Origin: Legionellaceae bacterium
Lineage (GTDB): Bacteria; Pseudomonadota; Gammaproteobacteria; Legionellales; Legionellaceae
DNA: 37,336 nucleotides
NCBI GenBank assembly: GCA_030695645.1
Contig: JAUYQG010000090.1
Coordinates: 1 to 37,336 of the forward strand
Direction of reading: 5' to 3'
The notes under the pieces are model-generated. The model ran no database searches. It was not told the DNA's origin and was given only the letters and a program-made list of their open reading frames with translations. The position numbers were made by a program, and so were the translations under genes. Within the stretch, counting starts at the first letter, position 1. Each line of letters starts with the position of its first letter. Shown here one piece after another: positions 1 to 7,134 of this stretch.

Positions 1-1
1 T

Positions 2-214
2 GCCTATAGCCGTCGCGTCGTTATGCATGGTGCCTGGTATGTTGAACCAACATTTATTAAACAATCCGGTCGCGCAGGCCGAAGCTGGGGTTGCCCATCG
101 ATTGCTCAATCATTAGCTAAACCAGTAATCAATACCCTGATAGGTGGATCCATTGTATTTGCTTACTATCCTGATCGTAATTATTTGGCACATAGCAATT
201 ATGCTGTATCATAA
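2..214 (+). CDS. L,D-transpeptidase (YkuD_2 / EnhA-like), 3' end only
   Basis: This is the last 70 codons of a gene cut by the left window edge. The visible part has the catalytic core of the murein L,D-transpeptidase catalytic-domain family (YkuD_2): a His in VVMHGAWY followed about 25 residues later by GRAGRSWGCPS with the nucleophilic Cys, then INTLIGGSIVFAYYPD and a short tail. Such enzymes act in the periplasm on peptidoglycan stem peptides. Legionella and Coxiella EnhA proteins belong to this family (known from the family), so an EnhA-like role is possible but not provable from the fragment. A hairpin repeat begins four bases after the stop. No start or signal peptide can be judged here. 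Confidence 0.8.
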   Translation, partial: AYSRRVVMHGAWYVEPTFIKQSGRAGRSWGCPSIAQSLAKPVINTLIGGSIVFAYYPDRNYLAHSNYAVS

Positions 215-217
215 ATT

Positions 218-483
218 TTGGAATTAGGACAAAAAGACATGAAAAGGGTAGCAATTATGGGTGAACGAGGTAGGGTGGGCAAAGGAGCTTGCGACGTGCC
301 CACCGTTTTACCACAGCTGGTGGGCCCGTCGCAAGCACCTTTGCTCACCCAACGAATTCAGTGATATTTTGCGAAAAATAATTTTATTAAAACGCTACAT
401 AGCCCTAGAACAGAGGGCCTTATCGTTCACCCAGAATTGCTGTGAAAAGGGCCTCATGTCTTTCTGTCCAAGAAATTTGAGAT
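218..483. repeat. Hairpin repeat, subtype B, split by a MITE insertion
   Basis: The left half (218-248) and right half (443-483) together match the intact subtype-B hairpins at 8403 and 24783. The left half carries the GGACAAAAAGACATGAAAAGGG arm in two pieces of the consensus, and the right half carries GGGCCTCATGTCTTTCTG, GTCCAAGAAATT and GAGAT. The two halves are separated by the 194-bp element at 249-442, and the nine bases TGAAAAGGG occur on both sides (240-248 and 443-451) as a target duplication. The copy at 24783-24840 shows the uninterrupted version of the same site. Confidence 0.85.
249..442. mobile_element. MITE-like element with 20-bp terminal inverted repeats and 9-bp target duplication
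   Basis: The ends are TAGCAATTATGGGTGAACGA (249-268) and, read on the other strand from 442 to 423, CAGCAATTCTGGGTGAACGA: 18 of 20 bases agree. A 9-bp direct repeat (TGAAAAGGG) flanks the element, the signature of transposition. The interior holds a second, long inverted repeat (274-304 against 319-349, 31-bp arms with a few mismatches) built on GGTGGGCAAAG and GTGCCCACC. There is no coding sequence, so it must have been moved by a transposase in trans. A 9-bp duplication is typical of several IS families (for example IS1 and some IS4/IS5 members), which does not identify the parent. A diverged relative lies at 36946-37133. Confidence 0.85.
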
Positions 484-592
484 CTGTTATTCTAAATTAG
501 ATTGCTAATTATCCTGAATGTATATTCTCTTACAAATAAAGCCGGTTGTGTCACGTATTTTAAGCTTATAAATATCACAGGTCTAAAATTAT

Positions 593-643
593 TTGGACAG
601 AACTGCATGCGTCTTTTTGCATGCGGTTTTGTCCAAAGTCCAA
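593..643. repeat. Hairpin repeat, subtype A (inverted orientation)
   Basis: The arms are 593-610 (TTGGACAGAACTGCATGC) and 619-636 (GCATGCGGTTTTGTCCAA), which pair with two mismatch/wobble positions. The loop is GTCTTTTT, the reverse complement of the AAAAAGAC loop seen at 10806, so this copy lies in the opposite orientation. The right flank keeps the outer AGTCCAA; the left flank has decayed. It lies between the split repeat and proQ, 87 bp before the proQ start. There is no U-tract, so it is not a typical Rho-independent terminator. Confidence 0.8.
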
Positions 644-729
644 TAAAGATAAATGACCGTTGTTCTCCAGCTCTGCTTATGGTAAGTTTGTGCAGTCAGT
701 CAAGTAAAGGATTATCCAAGAGCCCCATT

Positions 730-1089
730 ATGAACCAACAAAATTTCCCTCAAAACGATAGGCAAGAAGCATTAAATTGGCTAGTAGAGTATTTCCCTGC
801 CGCTTTTTATCAAAAAAGCAAGCAAGTCAAACCTTTGAAATTAGGAATTTTTGAGGATATCGTTGATTTTTATGAACGCCTAGAGGTTCCCCCTTTCAGC
901 AAAAAAGTATTACGTGACGCAATCAACTATTACAGCGCTTCGAAAGCATATCTTATCTGTCAAACTGAAAAATCAGCTCGCATTGATTTGTTCGGCAATG
1001 AGGTAGATACTGTTACGGCAGAACAAGCTCAATACGCACAGAAACGATTTGAACAGCGTTATGCAAGTACACGAGAAGTGAATAAATAA
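730..1089 (+). CDS. ProQ/FinO-domain RNA-binding protein (minimal form)
   Basis: The 119-residue product is almost entirely a ProQ/FinO RNA-chaperone domain. An early ALNWLVEYFPAAF helix is followed by KPLKLGIFEDI, a KKVLRDAINYYSASKAYL segment, ARIDLFGNEVDTV and a final helical stretch. Family members bind structured sRNAs and mRNA 3' ends; Legionella RocC is a related regulator of competence (family knowledge). The frame is open upstream to 502, but those codons run through a hairpin repeat and have no family resemblance, so the ATG at 730 is the best start even though its Shine-Dalgarno sequence is weak. E. coli ProQ has an extra linker and C-terminal domain that are absent here. The gene that follows starts 27 bp after the stop. 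Confidence 0.82.
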   Translation: MNQQNFPQNDRQEALNWLVEYFPAAFYQKSKQVKPLKLGIFEDIVDFYERLEVPPFSKKVLRDAINYYSASKAYLICQTEKSARIDLFGNEVDTVTAEQAQYAQKRFEQRYASTREVNK

Positions 1090-1116
1090 TAATTAAAATA
1101 AACCAGGAGAAACAAA

Positions 1117-1329
1117 ATGATTAAAAGTGTCTGTTTTAGTGCATTATTAGTTTTATGTAGTTTATCATCCACAACAGTATTTGCTTGTGACTGTGATAAA
1201 GATAAAGCATCCCCTACTGCTGAACAAACCAACCCTGCAGAAAGTGTCAACCCAGCTGAGACAAACCCAGGCCCACAAGACACAACTAGTCCACAAGACG
1301 CAACTAGTCCACAAGACGCAACTAATTAG
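1117..1329 (+). CDS. Small secreted protein with hexapeptide repeat tail
   Basis: The 70-residue product begins with a signal peptide (MIKSVCFSALLVLCSLSSTTVFA) and continues CDCDKDK, then a Pro/Asn/Thr/Gln-rich tail. The tail ends in three near-identical hexapeptides PQDTTS, PQDATS and PQDATN, encoded by an 18-bp tandem DNA repeat at about 1276-1329. Cleavage by signal peptidase I after VFA is the likely event. The following Cys could suggest a lipoprotein, but Phe at position -2 fits a lipobox poorly. A good ribosome site (AGGAGA, 1105-1110) precedes the ATG. No family is recognised. It resembles the 67-residue protein at 10947 in general design (signal peptide plus Pro/Gln-rich tail), not in sequence. 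Confidence 0.7.
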   Translation: MIKSVCFSALLVLCSLSSTTVFACDCDKDKASPTAEQTNPAESVNPAETNPGPQDTTSPQDATSPQDATN

Positions 1330-1337
1330 TAACCAGT

Positions 1338-1386
1338 AACCCTCTCCCATTGATGAGAGAGGGTGCCCGATAGGGCGGGTGAGGGT
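1338..1386. repeat. REP-like repeat with two stem-loops
   Basis: The segment reads as two adjacent hairpins: ACCCTCTC pairs with GAGAGGGT around CCATTGATGA, followed by GCCCGATAGGGC, then GGGTGAGGG. This G/C-rich motif of the kind CCCTCTCCC...GGGTGCCCG...GGGCGGGTGAGGG is widespread in intergenic DNA of many proteobacteria (general knowledge). It begins eight bases after the stop of the small secreted gene. It occurs once in this window. Confidence 0.6.
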
Positions 1387-1446
1387 AGATTAAATCGTAA
1401 TGCAGTATACGTGCTCGGGATGACACATGCGAATGGTTACGTTTTA

Positions 1447-1504
1447 TTGGGCTTTGGGCAGAATTGCATGCAAAAAGCCGCATGCAATTCTGCCCAAAGT
1501 CCAA
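1447..1504. repeat. Hairpin repeat, subtype A, near-perfect 25-bp arms
   Basis: The left arm 1447-1471 runs from TTGGGCTTTGGGCAG to AATTGCATGC, and the right arm 1480-1504 is its complement with a single G/T difference. The loop is AAAAAGCC. It ends three bases from the ubiG stop codon (on the minus strand) and faces the plus-strand secreted gene, so it could protect or end both transcripts. There is no U-tract. Confidence 0.85.
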
Positions 1505-1507
1505 GTT

Positions 1508-2215
1508 TTAGGATGACCTATTAGGTGCCCGGCAAACCAATAAATAATTACCAGCCACAGACTGAGCAAGCGATGCGTCTCGGGTAAATGGATTATAAGA
1601 AATACCACTCATGTCAACAAACTCCAACCCAGCTCCTCGAGCCATATTCATTAACTCACTCGGCTTAATAAACTTCTGAAAATCATGTGTTTGCCTAGGA
1701 AGTATCCCCAATAAATATTCGGCTGCTAACACCACCGTCGCATAAGCTTTTACAGTTCTATTGATCGTCGATAAAATCAGGTAGCCACCTGGTTCTAGCA
1801 AACGTGCCGCGTGATTGATAACTATTTCAGGATCAGTTACATGCTCTAACATTTCTAAGCAAGTTATGATAGGAAATGGTTTTGCATCAAATAATTCAAT
1901 TGGCTTACAGACATAATCGATAGTAAGTTGACTCTGTAGAGCATGCGCGCGAGCTGTCTCTATTGCTTCCACCTCGACATCAAGGCCCGTTACCATTGCT
2001 CCACAACGAGTCATCCCTTCTGATAATATCCCACCACCACAACCAATGTCTAAAATACGCTGACCATTCAATGCAACTATTTTTTGTATGAACTCAATCC
2101 GAATTGGATTGATGTCATGCAGTGTTTTTAATGGGCCTTCTCTTTCCCACCAAACAGTCGCATGCTGTGCAAATTTAGCCACCTCTGATGGATCAATAGT
2201 CGATTTAATAGTCAT
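1508..2215 (-). CDS. ubiG: Ubiquinone biosynthesis O-methyltransferase UbiG
   Basis: UbiG carries out both SAM-dependent O-methylations in ubiquinone synthesis. The 235-residue product matches the usual length (about 240). Visible features are the N-terminal EVAKFAQHATVWWEREGPLKTLHDINPIRIEFI, the SAM-binding LDIGCGGGILSEGM, the acidic end of strand 2 (VTGLDVEVEAI), EMLEHVTDP and the family segment GILPRQTHDFQKFIKPSEL. The frame also permits a TTG two codons upstream (2221), but AGAG lies nine bases before the ATG at 2215 and too close to the TTG, so ATG is preferred. It starts 21 bp after the arginase stop and is probably the last gene of the ornithine cyclodeaminase-arginase-ubiG unit. Confidence 0.93.
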   Translation of the reverse strand: MTIKSTIDPSEVAKFAQHATVWWEREGPLKTLHDINPIRIEFIQKIVALNGQRILDIGCGGGILSEGMTRCGAMVTGLDVEVEAIETARAHALQSQLTIDYVCKPIELFDAKPFPIITCLEMLEHVTDPEIVINHAARLLEPGGYLILSTINRTVKAYATVVLAAEYLLGILPRQTHDFQKFIKPSELMNMARGAGLEFVDMSGISYNPFTRDASLAQSVAGNYLLVCRAPNRSS

Positions 2216-2236
2216 TTCCAACTGCTCTTTCTAGAA

Positions 2237-3121
2237 TTATCCATAAACCGCATGCAACAACTTCACAGCTAGTTTCGCTGTTTTATGATTGGGATCACGG
2301 ATAGGATTGTATTCTACAATCTCCAATCCCAAAATGGATTGGTTAGAAACCAACTCCTGCAGCGCACAAACAAGCTCATGCCCCCCAATGCCATCAGGTT
2401 CAGGACAACCAACACCTGGTGCATCATTCGGATCGATACCATCAAGATCCAAACTAATTCCAAAACCACATGTCGCTTTTAAAACATGGCGCTTTGCATC
2501 GCCCAGCACCATCTGAATACCACGCTGTTTAATCTCATCCATATGAATTACTTTCACTCCTAAGCGAGTCAATATCGCTTCTTCGCCAGCTTCGTAACTA
2601 CGGATCCCAATCAAACATATGTTTTCTGGTTTTAATGCCGGATATTCATCAAATAGATCAATGAACTCTCTACGTCCTTCCCCTAACAAATGAGCCAATG
2701 GCATACCATGAATATTTTGAGTTTCAGAAGTAATTGGCGTATGACTATCCATGTGCGCATCAATCCAAATAAGACCAATATCGCCTCGATCCCGATAGGC
2801 ATTTGCAACGGCACTCCACGTGCCAATTGCTGACGAATGATCACCACCAAAAACACAAAAAGGCTGCTGAAGTTGAGCTGATGGCATAACGGCCTTACCC
2901 AACTCATACACCGTTTCTTTCACAAGTGACATCACATCCATTCCACGACTCATGGATGCCGCCTTAATGATGATTTGCCAATCCACATCCATTCCTACGT
3001 CATGAAATAGGGCTGGATGATAGAACAAATACCATGGGCCTAAAGCACAATCAATATTATTTGCTGCCACACCTGAGGCATAACCTATTAATTTAACCAC
3101 ATTTTTCGCTTGATGCTTCAT
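2237..3121 (-). CDS. rocF: Arginase family protein, probably arginase
   Basis: The reaction expected is arginine + water to ornithine + urea in the cytoplasm. All three binuclear manganese motifs are present: GGDHS (residues 92-96), DAHMDSHTP (121-129) and SLDLDGIDP (223-231), followed by EIVEYNP with the conserved Glu. The length of 294 residues fits arginases. Agmatinase or formimidoglutamase are alternatives within the superfamily, but the adjacent ornithine cyclodeaminase points to ornithine as product. Its ATG lies 29 bp inside the 3' end of the upstream cyclodeaminase gene, so translation is probably coupled. No urease genes are in this window, so the fate of urea is unknown. Confidence 0.88.
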   Translation of the reverse strand: MKHQAKNVVKLIGYASGVAANNIDCALGPWYLFYHPALFHDVGMDVDWQIIIKAASMSRGMDVMSLVKETVYELGKAVMPSAQLQQPFCVFGGDHSSAIGTWSAVANAYRDRGDIGLIWIDAHMDSHTPITSETQNIHGMPLAHLLGEGRREFIDLFDEYPALKPENICLIGIRSYEAGEEAILTRLGVKVIHMDEIKQRGIQMVLGDAKRHVLKATCGFGISLDLDGIDPNDAPGVGCPEPDGIGGHELVCALQELVSNQSILGLEIVEYNPIRDPNHKTAKLAVKLLHAVYG

Positions 3122-4148
3122 TTGGTTCCCTCACGAATAGCCCATATAAATCTTTACAATCGTCCAGTGAATAAGGAACAAAATCAACAGACCTCCCCAA
3201 ATGAAACTCTTTTGATAATTCATAACACAATCGAAGCACACTAAAATCTTCTAATGCAAAACCTACCGCATCAAATACCGTAATTTCATTCGCATCCGTT
3301 CGACCGGACTTAGTACCACTAATTACCTCCCAAAATTCGGCATGCACAAAATCTGCTGCATGAGGACCTAAATTTTGAATTTCACCTTCATGATGTGTTT
3401 GTGGAAAATACTCAACAACCACCTTCGCGTGTTTCAATATTTCAGGATCTAATTCGGTTTTTCCAGGAGAATCCCCACCAATTCCACAAATATGTTGCCC
3501 TGGTTTTAACCAACTCAACTCCAATACTTTATGCTTACCTACGGCGGCAGTCGTTGTAATAATAATGTCCGCATCAGTAATGGCAGCCAAACAACTGGTT
3601 GCTGGTACTAGGTTAAATGATTCGGACTGTAAGTTATGTTTAAACCGGTTCATAGCATCAGGATCAATATCAAAATACCGAACTTCAGATAAGTTAAATA
3701 ATGCATGATGAGCTAAAATTTGAAACTCACTTTGAGCACCACAGCCAATGATAGCTACTTTTTTACTTGTGGCCTTAGCAAGATAACGCGACGACAGTGC
3801 GGATGCAGCGGCCGTACGAATCGCTGTTAAAACAGTCATTGCCGCAAGCATGAGTGGATAACCCGTTGCAACATCTGCTAGCATCCCAATAGCAATAATG
3901 TTTAATTTATTTTGCTTTGGGTTTAAAGGATGACCATTCACGTATTTAAAACTATACAGTTCATCATTGCAAATGGGCATTAATTCAATCACACCATTAT
4001 CGACGTACATAGCATTGCGATTACATTTTTGAAAACGATGCCAATTTTTGAAATCTTCTGTTAAATTATCACATAGACGTAAATAAAAAGCAGATAATCC
4101 CATTTTTTTTATCATGGTTTGAATAGCTTTTGTTTCTAATAGTATCAT
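3093..4148 (-). CDS. Ornithine cyclodeaminase
   Basis: This enzyme converts ornithine directly to proline and ammonia with a tightly bound NAD(H). The 351-residue protein has the family features FKYVNGHP (67-73), IRTAAASALSSRYLA, the Rossmann motif GCGAQSEFQ (135-143), GGDSPGKTELD (224-234, holding the catalytic Asp at 226) and FDAVGFALEDFSVLR (292-306). The last motif and the GGD segment favour a true ornithine cyclodeaminase over mu-crystallin-like or alanine dehydrogenase relatives. An AGAAGGA ribosome site sits seven bases before the ATG. It is the first gene of a minus-strand unit with arginase and ubiG, which together give arginine to proline. Only 15 bp separate its start from the divergent gene at 4164. 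Confidence 0.9.
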   Translation of the reverse strand: MILLETKAIQTMIKKMGLSAFYLRLCDNLTEDFKNWHRFQKCNRNAMYVDNGVIELMPICNDELYSFKYVNGHPLNPKQNKLNIIAIGMLADVATGYPLMLAAMTVLTAIRTAAASALSSRYLAKATSKKVAIIGCGAQSEFQILAHHALFNLSEVRYFDIDPDAMNRFKHNLQSESFNLVPATSCLAAITDADIIITTTAAVGKHKVLELSWLKPGQHICGIGGDSPGKTELDPEILKHAKVVVEYFPQTHHEGEIQNLGPHAADFVHAEFWEVISGTKSGRTDANEITVFDAVGFALEDFSVLRLCYELSKEFHLGRSVDFVPYSLDDCKDLYGLFVREPNEASSEKCG

Positions 4149-4163
4149 AACGACATCCTTCTA

Positions 4164-4916
4164 ATGAAAAAATTCTGGAAAACGCTAGCTGGTACATGTA
4201 TTTATCAAACACCTGATGGAATAAAGGTCTATCAGAATTTACTTTATCGCTGGCTAACCTTAGAAAGCGACCTATTACAAACGTTGATAAATCGGTATCA
4301 ACCACACATACCCTCACTACAATACATTAATCCATTCACATTCGCACTCCGCTCATCGCCATCCAGATGCTGCCTCTTGGGTCTCGGCGGCGGTGCCGTA
4401 GCTCACGCCATGAGTGCCTCTTTAAACGATATACCAATCACGGCAGTTGAATCCAGTCAAACTGTAATTCACACGGCATCCCGCTATTTTATGACAGACA
4501 AGATAAAAAATCTCGAAATCATTCATCAAGATGCAAATATATTTGTTCAAACCTGTAAAACCAACTACCAGCATCTCTTAATTGACATTTACAATGGAGA
4601 CAATTTTCCGACACATTGCAATCATTCAGAATTCTTTGGCTTTTGTAACCAGATACTATTACCCAATGGTATTCTTAGCATCAATTTAGCCAGTATCGAT
4701 GAAGCATGGGCAATAATGCAACATATACGCGAGCATTTTAATCAAAAAACCGTTTGCATGCCGGTGAAAGGAACCGCAAATATGGTGATACTAACGTGCA
4801 AAGCACCATCAGTAAACATGCTTTTGGATCTTTTTAATCACAGCGGTGAACTCAACAAAATGGTATGGGATACGCAATGGGGTTATGTAGCAGAACTACG
4901 ACCAAAATTCTTATAA
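4164..4916 (+). CDS. Spermidine-synthase-like protein (polyamine aminopropyltransferase fold)
   Basis: The 250-residue product has the layout of spermidine-synthase-like proteins: an N-terminal beta domain (IYQTPDGIKVYQNLLYRWLTL), the nucleotide loop CLLGLGGGAVAHAM, the acidic ribose-binding end AVESSQTVI, HQDANIFV, and DIYNGDNFPTHCNHSEFF. The classical catalytic DSxDP of SpeE is replaced by DIYNGD, as in the uncharacterised bacterial spermidine-synthase-like group, so aminopropyl transfer is not assured; it may be a methyltransferase. The ATG at 4164 is the first in an open frame that begins at 4143, and no Shine-Dalgarno sequence precedes it. It diverges from the ornithine cyclodeaminase gene, which suggests a link with ornithine or polyamine metabolism (inference). 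Confidence 0.7.
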   Translation: MKKFWKTLAGTCIYQTPDGIKVYQNLLYRWLTLESDLLQTLINRYQPHIPSLQYINPFTFALRSSPSRCCLLGLGGGAVAHAMSASLNDIPITAVESSQTVIHTASRYFMTDKIKNLEIIHQDANIFVQTCKTNYQHLLIDIYNGDNFPTHCNHSEFFGFCNQILLPNGILSINLASIDEAWAIMQHIREHFNQKTVCMPVKGTANMVILTCKAPSVNMLLDLFNHSGELNKMVWDTQWGYVAELRPKFL

Positions 4917-5028
4917 AAAATATAGTGACTTTTTAAAATTTATTCGATACCATTTGCAAATCGTTAAGCAAACGGCCTGATGGATCAATGCCGCTTAGCA
5001 AAAATGCAATCCAACATAAGGAAACGTC

Positions 5029-5106
5029 ATGAAATCATATCTTACTCCAAGCACATCTGTTTTTTCGGACCCGGTCATCGTTTTTTCATCACCATTATTC
5101 ACGTAA
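5029..5106 (+). CDS. Possible 25-residue small ORF
   Basis: In the 298-bp gap between 4917 and 5214, an ATG at 5029 is preceded by AAGGAAA at good spacing and opens a 25-codon frame ending TAA: MKSYLTPSTSVFSDPVIVFS and five more residues. The product is short, uncharged apart from one Lys and one Asp, and resembles nothing known to me. It could be a leader peptide for the downstream gene or chance. The rest of this gap is AT-rich with no hairpin, RNA gene or repeat that I could recognise. Confidence 0.25.
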   Translation: MKSYLTPSTSVFSDPVIVFSSPLFT

Positions 5107-5214
5107 TGACTTACTCGTTTACGCATCAGCATATCGAGTAAAGTTGTTTAGTTTTAACACTCTCATTATTCGTGCGCTTGATGCGATCGATCTCGTTTTT
5201 ATGGAGAATCTCTC

Positions 5215-6075
5215 GTGAAGCAAGAAACCATTGATATGTTAATTAGTATGGCAGTCGCCGCATACACCAAAAAATCATCCCCGGGTGAGTATGCTAGAGC
5301 AGCCGCCCACAAAGCGGCATTTAGGGTAGCATCACAACATAGTCCTGAATTAGCGGATTTTGCAGCATTACTTGCAGCGGCCACTTATTTCATTGAAATA
5401 ATGGAGTCCATCAACTTTACGGCACGCGTCACAGACGCCGCCGCAACTAAATTAGCTGCAGACAGCGCTTATGATGCTGAATGGGAATCCTATACATTAA
5501 CCACACTGCCACAGCACGTCGCTACGAAAAACTTTTTTCTATCACTTGCACAAGGCCCTGAAAAAGTTATTCAAGCTTTCTCTGGTGCTGTAGCACCGGC
5601 CTATGACAGTACCCGAGTTTTAGATGTTGTTGCACGAAATAAAGCAAAACGTGCGGCTTTGTATGTCTATAGAGATACCTATTGCGCCGCCCGTACGGCG
5701 TACATGCGAGCACTTTTTTCAGCTAATCAAACTCCAAATATCGACAGAAGACTCAATCAATTTACGTCAGTTATCACCTCAAGACTACAGAAAGACTTAA
5801 CTTATGACCTCATTATTCCCGGTTTTTTACTGAGTATTATGAGTAGTAGAGCACTCATGGTGATTGCTAGTTTAATCTTACTGGCAGGTATCGGGGCCAT
5901 TTTGTTAGCCTCATTCCACGTTACCCCACTACCTTTTGTTCCCCTGATCGCGGCTGGTAGTGCATCGATAGCGTTTGGAACGGGTTTATTAGCAGGACGT
6001 TTTTTTGCGAAAAATCGTTGTGAAACGATCAATGAAGCTAATGAAAACCGAGCTGAAATGTCTATCGTTTCATGA
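5215..6075 (+). CDS. Unknown Ala-rich helical protein with C-terminal membrane hairpin
   Basis: The family is not recognised. Residues 1-200 are rich in Ala and predicted helical by eye. Two hydrophobic segments follow (about 212-233 and 238-264, the second ending in a Gly/Ala-rich GTGLLAGRFFAKNR), and the tail is short and polar with several Glu. There is no signal peptide. The start is GTG with GGAGA seven bases upstream. Forty-three bases separate it from the next gene, which also carries a hydrophobic hairpin, and the third gene of the cassette repeats that design. Proteins with paired membrane helices and long helical regions include host-membrane-inserted effectors of intracellular bacteria; that role is only a hypothesis here. 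Confidence 0.7.
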   Translation: MKQETIDMLISMAVAAYTKKSSPGEYARAAAHKAAFRVASQHSPELADFAALLAAATYFIEIMESINFTARVTDAAATKLAADSAYDAEWESYTLTTLPQHVATKNFFLSLAQGPEKVIQAFSGAVAPAYDSTRVLDVVARNKAKRAALYVYRDTYCAARTAYMRALFSANQTPNIDRRLNQFTSVITSRLQKDLTYDLIIPGFLLSIMSSRALMVIASLILLAGIGAILLASFHVTPLPFVPLIAAGSASIAFGTGLLAGRFFAKNRCETINEANENRAEMSIVS

Positions 6076-6118
6076 CTCTTAAATTTTTTAGTCCAAAAAC
6101 CTCAACAAGGAGATTGTT

Positions 6119-7021
6119 ATGCCATTACCTATAATCGGAGCAGTTGTCGTAGGAACCACTGTTGCCGCAGTCAGTTATCTTGGTCCATTAATTATTGCTT
6201 GTTTTGTGGGAGCTGCTACGAGTATCACTAGCTTTCTAGTCGCGCGAAAATGGTATAAAAGAAACGAAAAAACCGAGTTGTCAGAGACTAGAAAAGAACA
6301 CGTAAAACGAGAGAAAAAACTCAGAACAGATGCTGAGAAAATAGCGCAACGCGTAGGAGATAATGTCGAGCTTATTTTAGATCGTTCAAAACAGCAGCAA
6401 CAACAGTTGGGCTCATCGATCCAAACGTTTGGCGCAAGCATTGAGGCAACAAATCAAGCAACGGAAAATTTAGAACGTGTCGCTGAATCCATGCAGTATG
6501 TCGCGAGTTCTACCTCCATTACCGTTGAAACCATGTCGGCTGAATTAGACCGATTAAAATCCGAGTTAATTTCCGTAAATACTATGCTTCAAGGTACGCA
6601 GAATGCTTTAGTTGAAAAAGAAAGAGAATTAACGCTCACCATTGAAAAGCTAGCAACTATTGAAGCAAAAATCAATGAAGATGCGCATGAAAATAAATTA
6701 CGCATAGATCAGTTTAGCGAAGAATTTTCGGATGCTTCTCATTTGCTTCACAAAGATGCTGAAATGGCATCTCTTCGAGAAAAAAACATTCGCATGACAT
6801 CAACTATTAAAACCCTAGAAACAACCATCGAACGTTTAACCAGTAAATTCACCGGATCACATGATCTCAACAAATCCAGATTAGGGGAAATACAGATATT
6901 ATTAACTGAGAATAAGCGATTGACGGGGTTAATTGATCATCTATCAAAGGCCTTAGAGGAACAAGATACCCCTATCTCAAACCACCGCTCACCAACTAAT
7001 AAAATGAAAATGTTTAATTGA
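6119..7021 (+). CDS. Unknown protein: N-terminal membrane hairpin plus long coiled coil
   Basis: Residues 5-42 are hydrophobic (PIIGAVVVGTTVAAVSYLG, then PLIIACFVGAATSITSFLVA) and may form two short membrane passes. A basic stretch KWYKRNEK follows, then about 240 residues of heptad-like sequence rich in Glu, Lys, Leu, Thr and Gln with a KQQQQQ run near residue 91. The C-terminal dozen residues are basic and polar. A strong ribosome site (AAGGAGA) precedes the ATG. No enzymatic motif is visible and no family is recognised. Chemoreceptor signalling is unlikely because the conserved chemoreceptor tip sequence is absent. It is the middle gene of the 5215-8427 cassette. Confidence 0.72.
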   Translation: MPLPIIGAVVVGTTVAAVSYLGPLIIACFVGAATSITSFLVARKWYKRNEKTELSETRKEHVKREKKLRTDAEKIAQRVGDNVELILDRSKQQQQQLGSSIQTFGASIEATNQATENLERVAESMQYVASSTSITVETMSAELDRLKSELISVNTMLQGTQNALVEKERELTLTIEKLATIEAKINEDAHENKLRIDQFSEEFSDASHLLHKDAEMASLREKNIRMTSTIKTLETTIERLTSKFTGSHDLNKSRLGEIQILLTENKRLTGLIDHLSKALEEQDTPISNHRSPTNKMKMFN

Positions 7022-7051
7022 CCAGAAATTCCCGCCTGAAACTAAGAATAC

Positions 7052-7113
7052 CAAACCACGATCGTTAGGGAGTGGGACCCTTTAAAATTTCCGCTCCCTA
7101 CGGTCGCGGTTCG
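7052..7113. repeat. Imperfect inverted repeat between cassette genes
   Basis: The left arm from 7054 (AACCACGATCGTTAGGGAG) pairs with the right arm ending at 7111 (CTCCCTACGGTCGCGGTT), allowing a few mismatches and a bulge. The loop is about 18 bases and contains ACCCTTTAAAATTT. It fills most of the 113-bp gap between the second and third cassette genes. It occurs once in this window and is unrelated to the GGAC/GTCC hairpins. It may be a dispersed element or an RNA structure that sets the relative output of the two genes. Confidence 0.6.
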
Positions 7114-7134
7114 GATACGCATTAGGAGATAATC

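Noticed and set aside
502-729. Extension of the proQ frame upstream to 502
   Set aside because: The extra 76 codons run through a hairpin repeat, carry no family similarity and have no ribosome site at 502.
1165-1350. Minus-strand frame with repeated CVLWTS units
   Set aside because: It is the shadow of the 18-bp repeats of the secreted gene at 1117 and has no ribosome site.
5201-5218. Five-codon upstream ORF ending GTGA over the start of the gene at 5215
   Set aside because: Its ATG has no ribosome site of its own, and it contains the GGAGA of the real gene; probably chance.
6119-7021. Methyl-accepting chemotaxis protein for the 300-residue coiled-coil protein
   Set aside because: It has no periplasmic sensor domain and lacks the conserved hairpin tip of chemoreceptors.
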